Origin: Butyrivibrio sp.
GTDB lineage: Bacteria > Bacillota > Clostridia > Lachnospirales > Lachnospiraceae
Reading direction: 5' to 3'
Length of the DNA: 39,523 nucleotides
Assembly: GCA_017634825.1 (NCBI GenBank)
Contig: JAGBMP010000047.1
Span: 1 to 39,523 of the forward strand
In this document: positions 1 through 8,471 of the stretch, piece by piece
How the letters are laid out: each line of letters starts with the position of its first letter
How positions within the stretch are numbered: the first letter of the stretch is position 1
Made by a program: the position numbers and the translations under genes
The notes under the pieces: generated by a model
Databases searched by the model: none
Seen by the model: the letters and a program-made list of their open reading frames with translations, nothing else
Told to the model about the DNA's origin: nothing

Positions 1-173
1 CTCTCACGTTAAAATAAGTTCATCCAGGCCAGAACTAAAACGTTAGCTTTCGTTCTGTCCGTTATTACTTTTGGTTTGTTACTTCTGAATAATTCTCTTG
101 GAATTTTTCAGGGTTGCATTACTGTTTATTTGTCAAGGTGCTTTGTTATCACTGCCTCAGCGACAGCTTATTT
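1..173 (-). other. Probable leader of an rRNA operon (16S rRNA gene starts just outside the window)
   Basis: No ORF is present. Read on the minus strand, this stretch lies downstream of a TTGACA/TATTCT promoter. It contains the string CACCTTGACAAATAAACAG, which resembles the conserved boxes found 5' of 16S genes in Firmicutes. It ends in TTAACGTGAGAG at the window edge, and 16S genes of this group typically continue from GAGAG as GAGAGTTTGATCCTGG. The 16S gene itself is not in the window, so this is inference from the flank only. It could be checked from the adjoining sequence. Confidence 0.55.
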
Positions 174-202
174 AGAATAGCATAGGAGGTTTGGCATGTC
201 AA
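174..202 (-). promoter_or_regulatory. Promoter, probably of the rRNA operon
   Basis: On the minus strand there is a perfect -35 (TTGACA, 197-202), a 17-nt spacer and a -10 of TATTCT (174-179). An A-rich run (AATTAAAAAAAG) lies just upstream of the -35, like an UP element, as expected for a strong stable-RNA promoter. It sits immediately after the stop codon of the CvpA-like gene. Confidence 0.6.
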
Positions 203-211
203 CTACTTTTT

Positions 212-667
212 TTAATTCTTTATAAAAGTTTTTTGAATGTAGCCAAAAAGCTGATTCCAAGCGGCTATTGCAGGTCCAAAAAGATCAAATCCTGTAATAA
301 ATTCAACAATATAAATTATAATGGCAGCTTCAATTCCACCAAGAACTCCTCCAAGTAGTCTGTCCAGCCCTCCCAAAATCGGTATCTCTTTTACCCTGCG
401 AAGCGCACCGGCCAGGGCTGTCATAAGACTGTAAACAATGAACGCCACTACCAGGTATCCGATCTTGGGTATAACCTCGCCGAACTTATTACTGAGTACA
501 CTACCCGTAATACTCATAAGATAGTACACAGCAACGTATGATGCTATTACAGCAATAAGGCCTGCTGCTTCCGCAAACAGGCCATTATTTGTTCCATATG
601 AGATTCTCCACAGAAACAGACAGACCACAACGACGGTGATCACTATCTGTGAAATTTCCAAACTCAT
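212..667 (-). CDS. CvpA-family membrane protein
   Basis: This 151-residue protein is very hydrophobic, with about four membrane helices (roughly residues 5-22, 32-55, 68-88 and 105-130). The loop PILGGLDRLLGGVLGGIE around residue 100 matches the conserved GLDRxxGxxxG region of the CvpA (colicin V production) family. These inner-membrane proteins are of poorly defined role and have been linked to envelope stress and secretion. The ATG at 667 has a good AGGAGA site. It starts 9 nt after the upstream DUF5711-like gene ends and is probably the last gene of the pfkA-dnaX-recR block. Family assignment is fairly secure; the cellular role is not. Confidence 0.75.
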   Translation of the reverse strand: MSLEISQIVITVVVVCLFLWRISYGTNNGLFAEAAGLIAVIASYVAVYYLMSITGSVLSNKFGEVIPKIGYLVVAFIVYSLMTALAGALRRVKEIPILGGLDRLLGGVLGGIEAAIIIYIVEFITGFDLFGPAIAAWNQLFGYIQKTFIKN

Positions 668-676
668 TTGTTTCTC

Positions 677-1903
677 CTATTTTAGATTCATGGTAACCAC
701 ACTGTTTCCTGTCACCAATGTAAATTTACTTCTGACGCTCGTAGGAACCATAGTCCTTACAGGAACTTCAAACTTGTCATGGTACTTAACGTGTCCGTTC
801 ATATCCATGATAAGACACTCGTCTTCATTATAAATGATGATCTGTTTGTTATTGAAAATGATCTCCGAGCACTCAATATCAAAGTAGGTGGTAAGTACGC
901 TCTCGCCCTTGTCGCTGTACACCTGAAGCCTGTATGCTCCGTCGGTTGTACTGTTGGGGAACACAAGACCAACGTATGATTCGCTGTTAAATACAGACTT
1001 TATCTGTTCTTCGCCGGTAAAATAATCTGCCTGGCTGACAGGCTTCTGATCTCCCGTATAAAACATTACTCTGTCATCGGATACAGCAAAGCAGGAGCTT
1101 GCATTCATGAACTGAACATAAGGAACCACTACTCCCGGATATTCGTATCCGCTTGCATAGTTGTCTATAGAGTTCTGTCCTACAGAGCCAAAGTTAAAGA
1201 ACGCCACACTGGTCTTAAGGGCACCCTCGTCGGGATACAGATAGGATACGCACACAAGCTCCGCATTTGGAGAGATGCTTATGTCAATCGGGTATCCACT
1301 GTCCTTCATGGTAGTCTTAAAGTTGGCGATGGTATTTCCCTGTGCATCATAAAGGTAGATCCAGGTTACATCCGTTCCATCAAGAACTACTGCCACTACG
1401 CCCTGGGATGATACACAGAAATCTCTGATAGGAAGATTGGTATCAATTACTCCCATGGAACCAGATGTGCTGTTGACATAAATATTGTGGCCGTTGTAGT
1501 CACCAACCGCCACCACCGAGCCACATGTCCTTGCTATAGGGTTCTGCATCTCATAGGTCTGGTTCCAGAGTACCTGTCCCGAGGGACCAATACAGCTCAC
1601 GCCATCCTTACTGTACTGGATGACATGTCCGCCAAGACCTAAAACTTTTGAGTCAAGTCCGTTGGTTATAGGTGCTTCGTTCTCAAGAAGAGCCTCCGAG
1701 TATTCCTTGTCTCTCCAGCTAAGATATATCAGCGCAACAAGCAGTACGACTACAAAGGCAATGCCGGCGGTCCTGAACAAGACCGCCAGCTTGTGATTTC
1801 TTATCTTTTCCTTATAAGAAGGTTCGTCTTCGGAAGACCTCTGACTATAATTCCCGTTATTAACTTTTTCTGCATATGAGGCAAAATCACGTACTTCAGC
1901 CAA
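677..1903 (-). CDS. Membrane-anchored beta-propeller-like protein (DUF5711-like)
   Basis: This 408-residue protein has a short cytoplasmic N-terminus with many charged residues, one membrane helix at about 43-63, and a large extracytoplasmic part. That part has repeated beta-rich blocks of about 40 residues (for example around VLWNQTYEMQNPIA and TWIYLYDAQGNTIANF), which suggests a WD40/PQQ-like propeller. It fits the DUF5711 family common in Lachnospiraceae; that name is from memory. The start is TTG at 1903: GGAGG lies 7 nt upstream and there is no nearby in-frame ATG. It lies between galM (32 nt) and the cvpA-like gene (9 nt), so the three are probably co-transcribed. No enzymatic motif is seen; a scaffold or sensor role is a guess. 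Confidence 0.65.
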   Translation of the reverse strand: MAEVRDFASYAEKVNNGNYSQRSSEDEPSYKEKIRNHKLAVLFRTAGIAFVVVLLVALIYLSWRDKEYSEALLENEAPITNGLDSKVLGLGGHVIQYSKDGVSCIGPSGQVLWNQTYEMQNPIARTCGSVVAVGDYNGHNIYVNSTSGSMGVIDTNLPIRDFCVSSQGVVAVVLDGTDVTWIYLYDAQGNTIANFKTTMKDSGYPIDISISPNAELVCVSYLYPDEGALKTSVAFFNFGSVGQNSIDNYASGYEYPGVVVPYVQFMNASSCFAVSDDRVMFYTGDQKPVSQADYFTGEEQIKSVFNSESYVGLVFPNSTTDGAYRLQVYSDKGESVLTTYFDIECSEIIFNNKQIIIYNEDECLIMDMNGHVKYHDKFEVPVRTMVPTSVRSKFTLVTGNSVVTMNLK

Positions 1904-1935
1904 ATGCCAACCTCCAAACGATATCCTTTATTTCT

Positions 1936-2979
1936 TTATACAAACTGATAAACAGTCTTTGTATCATACTCTCTGTCAGGTCCGAATACACAGTCGGGGA
2001 ATCCTGCCTCATTGATTGAGTTTGGATAGAACTGTGTCTCAAGGCAGAATCCGTCTCTTGGCTGATAAGCCTTTCCGCCCTTGCCGTTTGGATGCTTTAA
2101 GAAATTGCCGGCATAGAGCTGGAATCCCGGAAGGTCTGTTGAGCACTTCATCGTAATTCCGGTTGCAGGTGCTGTCACCTCGCAGAATACCTTCATTGAT
2201 CCGTCAGCACCGTCAATAGCATAGTTGTGATCGTATCCGCCGACAAACTTAAGCTGCTCGTTGTCTGCGTTTATATCCTTGCCGATTGTCTTGGCAACTC
2301 TGAAATCGAAAGGAGTTCCCTCTACTGTAGCTATCTCACCTGTAGGAATAGCTGCTGAATCGATAACAGGTGTGTAATGTGATGTATACATCTTCATGAC
2401 ATGCTCAAGACAGCTTCCGGAGCCCTGGCCTGCCAGGTTAAAGTATGCATGGTTTGTCATGTTGATGAGGGTCTTGGCATCACTTGTTGCATGGTAGTGA
2501 AGCTCAAGAGCATTGTCATCTGTAAGTGTGTATGTGAGCTTAAACTCTCTGTTGCCGGAAAATCCAAGGTCTCCGTCGTCTGCCTTAAGTGTGAAGGTTA
2601 CGAAATTCTCGCCCTCTTCGGCATCCCATACTCTCTTGTGGAAACCGTTGTTCATATCGGTATGAAGATTGTTTGGTCCATCGTTGATGGGAAGAATAAA
2701 CTCTTTTCCATCGATTGAATACCTGGCACCTGCAATTCTGTTTGCTGTAGGTCCTACGGTAGCACCGAGGAAGCAGTCGTTTCCAAAGTACTCCTTGTAG
2801 TCATCATAGCCAAGAACAACGTCAACCTTCTCGCCGTTCTTGTCAGGTACGAAAATATTTCTGATAGTACAACCGTAGTTGAGAACACATACCTCAACGC
2901 CGGACTGGTTGGTCAAATGATACACGTAAATAGGTGCACCACTTGGAGCCTCACCCCAAAACTCTCTTTTTACTGCCAT
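1936..2979 (-). CDS. galM: Galactose mutarotase (aldose 1-epimerase)
   Basis: The enzyme interconverts alpha- and beta-anomers of aldoses in the cytoplasm and feeds the Leloir pathway. The 347-residue product has family landmarks: GATVGPTANRI near residue 75, the TNHAYFNLAG block carrying the catalytic His, and CLETQFYPNSIN near the C-terminus carrying the catalytic Glu. The ATG at 2979 is chosen because AAGGAGG stands 6-7 nt upstream and the protein then begins MAVKREFWG as expected. A longer reading from 3060 would overlap recR and has no ribosome site. It follows recR by 31 nt. No other galactose gene lies nearby, so it may serve general sugar catabolism with pfkA. Confidence 0.92.
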   Translation of the reverse strand: MAVKREFWGEAPSGAPIYVYHLTNQSGVEVCVLNYGCTIRNIFVPDKNGEKVDVVLGYDDYKEYFGNDCFLGATVGPTANRIAGARYSIDGKEFILPINDGPNNLHTDMNNGFHKRVWDAEEGENFVTFTLKADDGDLGFSGNREFKLTYTLTDDNALELHYHATSDAKTLINMTNHAYFNLAGQGSGSCLEHVMKMYTSHYTPVIDSAAIPTGEIATVEGTPFDFRVAKTIGKDINADNEQLKFVGGYDHNYAIDGADGSMKVFCEVTAPATGITMKCSTDLPGFQLYAGNFLKHPNGKGGKAYQPRDGFCLETQFYPNSINEAGFPDCVFGPDREYDTKTVYQFV

Positions 2980-3010
2980 TTGTGACCTCCTTAATCGCTT
3001 GCGCCACGCC

Positions 3011-3610
3011 TTATAGCTCTGTTCTTCCCTCAAGAGCACGAAGGAGCGTGACTTCATCAATGTATTCCAAGTCGCCCCCGACAGGTACTCCGCTGGCTAT
3101 CCTTGTAACCTTGATGCCTGTGGGTTTGACAAGTTTACTGATATACATAGCTGTTGTTTCACCTTCAAGGGATGAGTTTGTGGCGATGATAACCTCGTTA
3201 ACATCCTCTTCCTGAAGCCTCTTCATAAGCTCAGTGAGCCTGATATCTCCGGGTCCTATTCCAAGCATCGGAGAGATTGCCCCGTGAAGTACGTGGTAGA
3301 CACCCTCGTACTTGCCGGTTTTCTCATAGGCCGCCAGATCCCTTGCATTCTCCACAACCATGATAGTATGATGATCACGGTTTTGGTTACTGCAGATAGG
3401 GCATATATCCTCGTCGGTGAGAGTACAGCATACCTCGCAATAGTGCACATTCTCTCTGGCATCCACAATAGAATCCGCCAGTTTCTTAACTCTGTCCTTG
3501 GGCAGATTTATCAGGTAAAAAGCCAGTCTCTGAGCGGACTTGCCTCCGATTCCCGGGAGGGCTGCCAGTTCTTCAATTAAACGGTTGATATGTCCGCTGT
3601 ATAATTCCAT
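3011..3610 (-). CDS. recR: Recombination mediator protein RecR
   Basis: RecR acts with RecO (and RecF) to load RecA on gapped DNA. The 199-residue length is normal. The order is a helix-hairpin-helix ([19 protein letters not shown], about 15-33), a four-Cys zinc finger (C58, C61, C70, C73) and a Toprim domain from about residue 80 with the VVEN acidic motif. Its ATG overlaps the stop of ybaB by one base (TAATG), indicating translational coupling. The dnaX-ybaB-recR order is one of the most conserved gene strings in bacteria. Confidence 0.97.
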   Translation of the reverse strand: MELYSGHINRLIEELAALPGIGGKSAQRLAFYLINLPKDRVKKLADSIVDARENVHYCEVCCTLTDEDICPICSNQNRDHHTIMVVENARDLAAYEKTGKYEGVYHVLHGAISPMLGIGPGDIRLTELMKRLQEEDVNEVIIATNSSLEGETTAMYISKLVKPTGIKVTRIASGVPVGGDLEYIDEVTLLRALEGRTEL

Positions 3611-3957
3611 TAAAATCCAAGGCCTCCGCCTAATCCGCCTGTCATCTTATTCATCATTGCGCCGCTTGCTTCATCAGCCTGCTTCATGGCCTCGTTGACA
3701 GCTGCAACGATCATATCCTGGAGCATTTCTACATCATCCGGGTCAACTGCATCGGGTGAAATTGTGATACTCTTTAAAGTCTTATTTCCCATAACGGTAG
3801 CCTCTACAGCTCCGCCGCCTGCCTTGGCTGTAAATTCCTTGGTCTCGAGCTCTTTCTGGCTCTCCTCCATCTGGCGCTGCATTCTCTGCGCCTGCTTCAT
3901 AAGGTTCTGCATGTTACCGGGCATTCCGCCGCCGGGAAATCCGCCTCTTTTTGCCAT
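3610..3957 (-). CDS. ybaB: YbaB/EbfC nucleoid-associated protein
   Basis: This 115-residue DNA-binding protein has the typical helix [19 protein letters not shown], the central beta-sheet ([20 protein letters not shown]) and a C-terminal helix. It has a glycine-rich N-terminus ([15 protein letters not shown]) and a Gly/Met-rich tail. Family members form tweezer-like dimers that bind and bend DNA. The ATG follows the dnaX stop by 2 nt, with AGGAGAG inside the dnaX end, and the stop overlaps the recR start. Both neighbours confirm the identity. Confidence 0.95.
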   Translation of the reverse strand: MAKRGGFPGGGMPGNMQNLMKQAQRMQRQMEESQKELETKEFTAKAGGGAVEATVMGNKTLKSITISPDAVDPDDVEMLQDMIVAAVNEAMKQADEASGAMMNKMTGGLGGGLGF

Positions 3958-3959
3958 TG

Positions 3960-5561
3960 TTAACTCTCCTCTTCTTCATCTTCTGTTACAACATCAAAAT
4001 TGATGGATTGTAAGTTTACGTAATTCTCCTCGAAATTCTGGGTGGGTTCGAGGAATCTGGCCTCATACTCAACGTGCTTGCCGATTATGGCATCCAGTGT
4101 ATCCTGGAACTCCTGCACAAACTCTCCGCTTGAGTATTTGTCTGCCAGCTGTTTATTATCAAAAACCACCTGAAGTCTGTCATCATTGCCAAGGCTAAGC
4201 TTAGCCTTCTGCATGTAAGTCTTCATGGGGTTACCCATTCTTGCAACGGCCTGTGGCCAGTTTTTAACAAGCTTTTGTATATCTTCGGGAACAGCCCTCT
4301 CTAAGGTCTTCTTCTCTTTTACCATAGGTGAAGATGCCATACCTGCACCGCCTGCTGACGCAACTGCGATCTGTCCCGTCTGTATTCCGCTTAGGACCTT
4401 GCTGTTCTTCTCATCGTGCTCCTCTAAGATCCTGAGCCTGTCTTCGAAAGAGTCCTGCTCACCCTTGTCCATCTGCGGTTTGCAGAGTCTTATGAGCGTG
4501 ATCTCTATGAGTATCCTCTTCTGTGTTGCATACCTGATGTTTGCGCTCAGCTCGGAAAAGATCCTTATGAATCTTAAAATTGCGTCGCTGCTTACACCTG
4601 CTGCCTGTTCCTTAAGCGTTTTCAGGTTGTCGGTTGAAATATCAACCACATCCTCCATCTGATCGGAAGCCTGTACCAGCATGAGGTTTCTGAGGTACCA
4701 TACAAAGTCGTTGACAAATTGTGTGAGCTCCCTGCCCTGGATGACAACGTCCGAGAGGATTGTCAGAGCCTTGTTTACATCCTGCTCATAAAGGGCGGAA
4801 AAGAGATTGCTGAACACCTCAGTGTCTACTGCTCCCAAGACTCCCAAAACCTTATCATAGGTGAGCTCTTCGCCGTAGTTAAAGGCTATGCACTGATCAA
4901 GGAGACTTAGTGAATCTCTCATGGATCCGTCTGCAGTCTTGGCAATGTACCTAAGAGCTCTTTCCTCGACACTGATGCCCTCTGCGTCGACTACTGTTCT
5001 GAGCCTTCCCTCGATATCATCAATGGTGATCCTGTGGAAGTCGTATCTCTGGCACCTTGAGAGAATAGTGATGGGGATCTTGTGGACCTCCGTGGTTGCC
5101 AGGATGAACAGAACATATTCCGGCGGCTCCTCAAGGGTTTTCAGGAGCGCGTTAAAAGCACCGGCGGATAGCATATGTACCTCGTCGATGATATAAACCT
5201 TCTTTTTTCCTCTGGTTGGGGAGTAGGAGACCTCGTCGATGATCTCTCTGACATTATCAACGCCGTTGTTGGACGCAGCATCGATCTCGATGACGTTCAT
5301 GCTGTTGCCGGCAGCGATTTCCTTGCACATATCACATTCACCGCAGGGGCTTCCGTCCACCGGGTGCTCGCAGTTAACCGCCTTGGCCAAAATCTTTGCA
5401 ACAGAAGTCTTACCTGTTCCACGAGTTCCGCAGAACAGGTAAGCATGTCCAACTCTGTCCGATCTGATCTGATTCTTGAGCGTTGTAATTATATGATCCT
5501 GGCCTTTGACATCCTCAAAGACCGGGGGTCTGAATTTCCTGTATAGTGCTACATAACCCAT
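3960..5561 (-). CDS. dnaX: DNA polymerase III subunits gamma/tau
   Basis: This is the clamp-loader ATPase of the replisome. The 533-residue product has Walker A GTRGTGKT (45-52), zinc-binding cysteines C64, C73, C76 and C79, Walker B YIIDEVHM (123-130) and the sensor segment [10 protein letters not shown] helical collar domain and a variable C-terminal tau part (about 370-533) with an acidic end (VTEDEEEES) follow. No slippery A/T run that would signal a programmed gamma frameshift was noticed. It follows pfkA by 34 nt without an obvious terminator and precedes ybaB and recR. The SRP RNA gene often found next to dnaX in Firmicutes is not here. Confidence 0.97.
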   Translation of the reverse strand: MGYVALYRKFRPPVFEDVKGQDHIITTLKNQIRSDRVGHAYLFCGTRGTGKTSVAKILAKAVNCEHPVDGSPCGECDMCKEIAAGNSMNVIEIDAASNNGVDNVREIIDEVSYSPTRGKKKVYIIDEVHMLSAGAFNALLKTLEEPPEYVLFILATTEVHKIPITILSRCQRYDFHRITIDDIEGRLRTVVDAEGISVEERALRYIAKTADGSMRDSLSLLDQCIAFNYGEELTYDKVLGVLGAVDTEVFSNLFSALYEQDVNKALTILSDVVIQGRELTQFVNDFVWYLRNLMLVQASDQMEDVVDISTDNLKTLKEQAAGVSSDAILRFIRIFSELSANIRYATQKRILIEITLIRLCKPQMDKGEQDSFEDRLRILEEHDEKNSKVLSGIQTGQIAVASAGGAGMASSPMVKEKKTLERAVPEDIQKLVKNWPQAVARMGNPMKTYMQKAKLSLGNDDRLQVVFDNKQLADKYSSGEFVQEFQDTLDAIIGKHVEYEARFLEPTQNFEENYVNLQSINFDVVTEDEEEES

Positions 5562-5595
5562 TGTAAAAAACTACTCCAACAAAACTTAAAATCAC

Positions 5596-6669
5596 TTAAT
5601 CCCCGAAGCATACACCAAGCATCTTGGCTTCCTTGATGATGTTGGCATCCGGCGAAACGTATTTCAGCTTGCCGGCAATCTCGGAAAGAGGTACCTTAAC
5701 GATCTCCCTGTTCTTGTAAGCTACCATGAAGCCGTATTCCTTGTTAAGGATGAGCTGTCCGGCCTCTGCTCCGAGTCTTGATGCAAATACACGGTCATAA
5801 GGATCCGGAGCTCCGCCCCTCTGCATGTGTCCGGGAACGGTTACTCTTACCTCATGTCCTGTCTTTTTCTGAATTGCTTCTGCTATCTCGTAGGATACTG
5901 AAGGATACTTGTAGTTAGCCATCTTCTCTTTGTATTCCTTCTTGGAGAGCTTGGCGTCCTTCTTGGAGATAGCGCCCTCTGCAACAGCGATGATGGTAAA
6001 TCTGCTGCCTCTTGCATCTCTTGCCTCGATGGCTTCACAGATCTTGCCGATGTCATAAGGAATCTCAGGGATGAGGATAACGTCTGCACCGCCGGCAAGG
6101 CCCGCGTTCAGAGTAAGCCATCCAACCTTATGTCCCATAACTTCGATGATGAATACACGGCCATGGGAGTCAGCTGTTGTATGGATATTATCGATAACAT
6201 TAGTCGCAACGTCAACGGCACTCTGGAAACCAAAGGTCATATCCGTGCCCCAAAGGTCATTATCAATTGTCTTCGGAAGAGATACTACATTAAGTCCCTC
6301 TTCTGAAAGGAGGTTAGCGGTCTTCTGTGAGCCGTTTCCTCCGAGAACTACAAGGCAGTCTAACTGAAGCTTGTAGTAATTCTGCTTCATAGCCTCTACC
6401 TTATCAAGTCCGTTCTCATCAGGTTCTCTGATCGTCTTAAAAGGCGTTCTGGAGCTGCCCAGAATAGTTCCGCCTTTAGTCAGGATTCCCGAAAAATCGT
6501 GGGATGTAAGCATACGGAAATCGCCATAAATAAGTCCTTTATAGCCGTTCTTAAATCCGTAGAACTCAACTTCCTCGCCGCTGTGCGCAATACACTTAAC
6601 AACGCCGCGCATTGCTGCATTCAAAGCCTGACAGTCACCACCGCTGGTCAACATACCAATTCTCATCAT
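5596..6669 (-). CDS. pfkA: 6-phosphofructokinase, atypical active site
   Basis: The enzyme phosphorylates fructose 6-phosphate in glycolysis. The 357-residue protein has MLTSGGDCQALNAAMRG at the N-terminus, the nucleotide loop GGNGS (110-114) and PKTIDND (132-138) with catalytic Asp136 (E. coli Asp127). Gly113 (E. coli Gly104) points to ATP use, while Lys133 (E. coli Gly124) is the residue of PPi-dependent enzymes, as in the mixed 'group III' ATP-PFKs. Asn112 replaces the usual Mg-associated Asp103. AAAGGAGG lies 10 nt before the ATG. A strong promoter at 6722-6751 drives it, probably together with dnaX and beyond. Phosphofructokinase identity is sure; the phosphoryl donor is not proven. Confidence 0.93.
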   Translation of the reverse strand: MMRIGMLTSGGDCQALNAAMRGVVKCIAHSGEEVEFYGFKNGYKGLIYGDFRMLTSHDFSGILTKGGTILGSSRTPFKTIREPDENGLDKVEAMKQNYYKLQLDCLVVLGGNGSQKTANLLSEEGLNVVSLPKTIDNDLWGTDMTFGFQSAVDVATNVIDNIHTTADSHGRVFIIEVMGHKVGWLTLNAGLAGGADVILIPEIPYDIGKICEAIEARDARGSRFTIIAVAEGAISKKDAKLSKKEYKEKMANYKYPSVSYEIAEAIQKKTGHEVRVTVPGHMQRGGAPDPYDRVFASRLGAEAGQLILNKEYGFMVAYKNREIVKVPLSEIAGKLKYVSPDANIIKEAKMLGVCFGD

Positions 6670-6721
6670 GTGAAAAAGGCCTCCTTTGAATATTCAAATT
6701 TGTAAATGCACACTACTAGTA

Positions 6722-6751
6722 ATTATACATTAATACAGTCCATACTGCCAA
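6722..6751 (-). promoter_or_regulatory. Promoter of pfkA (and probably the dnaX block)
   Basis: On the minus strand: -35 TTGGCA (6746-6751), an 18-nt spacer and a perfect -10 TATAAT (6722-6727). The pfkA start is about 50 nt downstream. It is back to back with the tRNA promoter. Confidence 0.75.
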
Positions 6752-6760
6752 GTAATCCGG

Positions 6761-6789
6761 TTGACTACAGTTCATTAAAAAAGTATAAT
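6761..6789 (+). promoter_or_regulatory. Promoter of tRNA-Ser
   Basis: On the plus strand: TTGACT (6761-6766), a 17-nt spacer and TATAAT (6784-6789). It would start about 27 nt before the mature tRNA. Only 9 bases separate its -35 from the -35 of the divergent pfkA promoter, so the two may compete for polymerase. Confidence 0.75.
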
Positions 6790-6820
6790 AAAAAACGCTT
6801 CAGAGCATCGTCCGAAGCGC
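6789..6820 (-). terminator. Minus-strand rho-independent terminator
   Basis: On the minus strand a GCGCTTC...GAAGCG hairpin is followed by TTTTTTATT. It would stop transcripts coming from the response-regulator genes, antisense through the tRNA, before they reach the pfkA promoter. On the plus strand the same hairpin falls in the tRNA precursor leader. Confidence 0.6.
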
Positions 6821-6822
6821 AT

Positions 6823-6908
6823 GGAGACGTATCAAAGTGGTCGTAATGAGGCGCACTCGAAATGCGTTTGTCCTCCGGGGCACGCGGGTTCGAATCCCGC
6901 CGTCTCCG
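6823..6908 (+). tRNA. tRNA-Ser (anticodon CGA)
   Basis: An 86-nt class II tRNA can be folded. The acceptor stem is GGAGACG/CGTCTCC with discriminator G, the anticodon stem is GCGCA/TGCGT around loop CTCGAAA (anticodon CGA, reading UCG), a long variable arm follows, and the T arm is GCGGGTTCGAATCCCGC. The CCA end is not encoded. A promoter precedes it and a terminator follows 13 nt later. Confidence 0.95.
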
Positions 6909-6921
6909 CTTTTATCCAATT

Positions 6922-6958
6922 AAAGCTCCCACAATCTGTGGGAGCTTTAACTTTTTTA
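6922..6958 (+). terminator. Terminator of tRNA-Ser
   Basis: A perfect 12-bp stem AAAGCTCCCACA/TGTGGGAGCTTT (6922-6933 and 6937-6948) with a 3-nt loop is followed by AACTTTTTTA. On the opposite strand the hairpin lacks a good U tract. Confidence 0.9.
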
Positions 6959-6959
6959 T

Positions 6960-7661
6960 TTAGAATGTGTATTTAAGTACCAACTCGCTAAGGCTTCTGT
7001 AAGTTCCCCTGGGCACCGAGAACTCTTTTCCGTTCTCCATAACGACCGAATCCTTGGTGATCTTTAATACTCTCTTGAGATTTATAATGCTCTTGACTCC
7101 CATGGCGTAGAAATGAGGATGATCAAGACTTTCCTGAAGAGCCTGCATGGTGCTTCTGATAAGAAAACTGTCATCGCCGGTTACAATCCTCTTGTAATGG
7201 TCCTCCGACTCCACATACAGAATATCATCCACTAAAACCTTGTGGACCTCTCCGCTCTCCCTGAAGATCAAATAGTGGTCTTCCTCTTCCTCAGTGCATA
7301 CCCTGTCCATGGCCTCAAAGAACTCTTCCTTAAGGATAGGCTTTTCTAGATAATGAGCTGCATGGATCCTGAAGGCATCCTTATAAAAAGCATTTGAAGA
7401 TGTCATGAAAATGATGTGGGCATTCTCATTATTCTTCATTATGGTCTCAGCCAGCTCTATACCGTTGATCTTATCGATATAGATGTCCAGCAAAAAAATA
7501 TCGTAGACCTTCTTTTCCATCGCCCCCAGAAGATCTAAGGATGTGTAAAAGATATCCACGTCAAATTCAAGGCCGCTGTGAGCCGCCTTATATTTTTCCA
7601 AAAGCTCTGCCGCCTCAGCAGCAGAGCTTTTCTCATCATCACATATCGCCAGTTTGTACAT
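6960..7661 (-). CDS. LytTR-type response regulator (orphan)
   Basis: This 233-residue transcription factor resembles AgrA/ComE. The receiver domain (1-120) has the acidic pocket CDDE (D8, D9), phospho-acceptor D59 (FLLDIYIDKINGIEL), the MTSS switch and K107 in LEKPI. The C-terminal LytTR DNA-binding domain (about 130-233) contains VDDILYVESEDHYKRI and the usual end FSVPRGTYRSL. No sensor kinase gene is adjacent, so its partner must be elsewhere. It starts 15 nt after the DUF6033-like gene, with only a weak GGGGG ribosome site, and may be translated from that transcript. Targets are unknown. Confidence 0.9.
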   Translation of the reverse strand: MYKLAICDDEKSSAAEAAELLEKYKAAHSGLEFDVDIFYTSLDLLGAMEKKVYDIFLLDIYIDKINGIELAETIMKNNENAHIIFMTSSNAFYKDAFRIHAAHYLEKPILKEEFFEAMDRVCTEEEEDHYLIFRESGEVHKVLVDDILYVESEDHYKRIVTGDDSFLIRSTMQALQESLDHPHFYAMGVKSIINLKRVLKITKDSVVMENGKEFSVPRGTYRSLSELVLKYTF

Positions 7662-7676
7662 ATAACCCCCGGGCTG

Positions 7677-8417
7677 TCAGCCCTTAAAATCTATGGACTG
7701 CCCAATGCTCTTTTCATATGGCGTCTGAACAGAATCCGCTCTCAGACTGAAATTATAATTCTCGATCTTCTTGACCAGTTCCTCCACGGAATCCGCCTGC
7801 AGGATAACGTAGTCATCGTCATCAGGCACATTCTCGGATTTATCCGCATGCCCTTCCCGGAGCTTCTCCATCTGCTCCTTTTTGGCTTCCTTCTTGGCCT
7901 TAGCCTTCTCAGCCGCCTTCTTCTCTGCTCTCTTTGCAGCAAGCTTCTCAGTCATATCCTGATTGGACTTGCTCATCACAGCAAAGAACGAAGCTGTTCC
8001 GTTGTCATTAACCTGCATTCCGATGGTCTTAACACCGGGCTGATTAGACATAACGGACTTAAGCTGTGGCATCTGTGACTGAGCCTTTGCAATAAGGCCT
8101 TCGTATTTTGCACGATAATTCTCGTCAGTGGCCATTCTCTCGATCTTCTCTTCATCGATGAGAACTACCATTCTGTTTGCATTGCCATAGGAGCTGGCAT
8201 TCTGCTTGGCAACTTCCTTCATGTCTTTACTGACAAGAACAAAGTCCATGCCTGAATATTTTTTCTTAAGTTCTTCGTAGTATTTAGCACCGGCTTCACT
8301 TAGCTGGGGCTTTCCGACAGTTTTTCCGTAGTTACCGGTCTTTCCGGTACTCTGAGTCTTGTTAGTCTCAAGAGCAGCGCCGGTATTTGCAGCAGTGATC
8401 TCAGAAATATTGCTCAT
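7677..8417 (-). CDS. Hypothetical protein, DUF6033-like
   Basis: This 246-residue soluble protein has no signal peptide or membrane helix. It has a polar, low-complexity N-terminus (1-35), a central alpha/beta-looking part with KKYSGMDFVLVSKDMKE (about 50-66), and a long Lys/Ala/Glu-rich helix (about 150-190) likely to be a coiled coil. An acidic DDDD patch follows, then a C-terminus ending in SIGQSIDFKG. It resembles the DUF6033 family of Lachnospiraceae (from memory). A strong AAGGAGGG site precedes the ATG. Its neighbour is a LytTR regulator 15 nt downstream. The function is unknown. Confidence 0.55.
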   Translation of the reverse strand: MSNISEITAANTGAALETNKTQSTGKTGNYGKTVGKPQLSEAGAKYYEELKKKYSGMDFVLVSKDMKEVAKQNASSYGNANRMVVLIDEEKIERMATDENYRAKYEGLIAKAQSQMPQLKSVMSNQPGVKTIGMQVNDNGTASFFAVMSKSNQDMTEKLAAKRAEKKAAEKAKAKKEAKKEQMEKLREGHADKSENVPDDDDYVILQADSVEELVKKIENYNFSLRADSVQTPYEKSIGQSIDFKG

Positions 8418-8471
8418 GGTTCCCTCCTTTTTTCGAGTATAGTCTCGCTAGCATCCTTGCTATCAAATCAA

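Noticed and set aside
131..136. A second minus-strand TTGACA as an additional rRNA promoter
   Set aside because: The position 16-18 nt downstream reads CCCTGA or similar, with no -10 match; the string fits better as part of a conserved leader box.
8436..8466. TTGATA/TATACT as promoter of the DUF6033-like gene
   Set aside because: The spacer is 19 nt, longer than usual, and nothing else supports it, so it was left out of the features.
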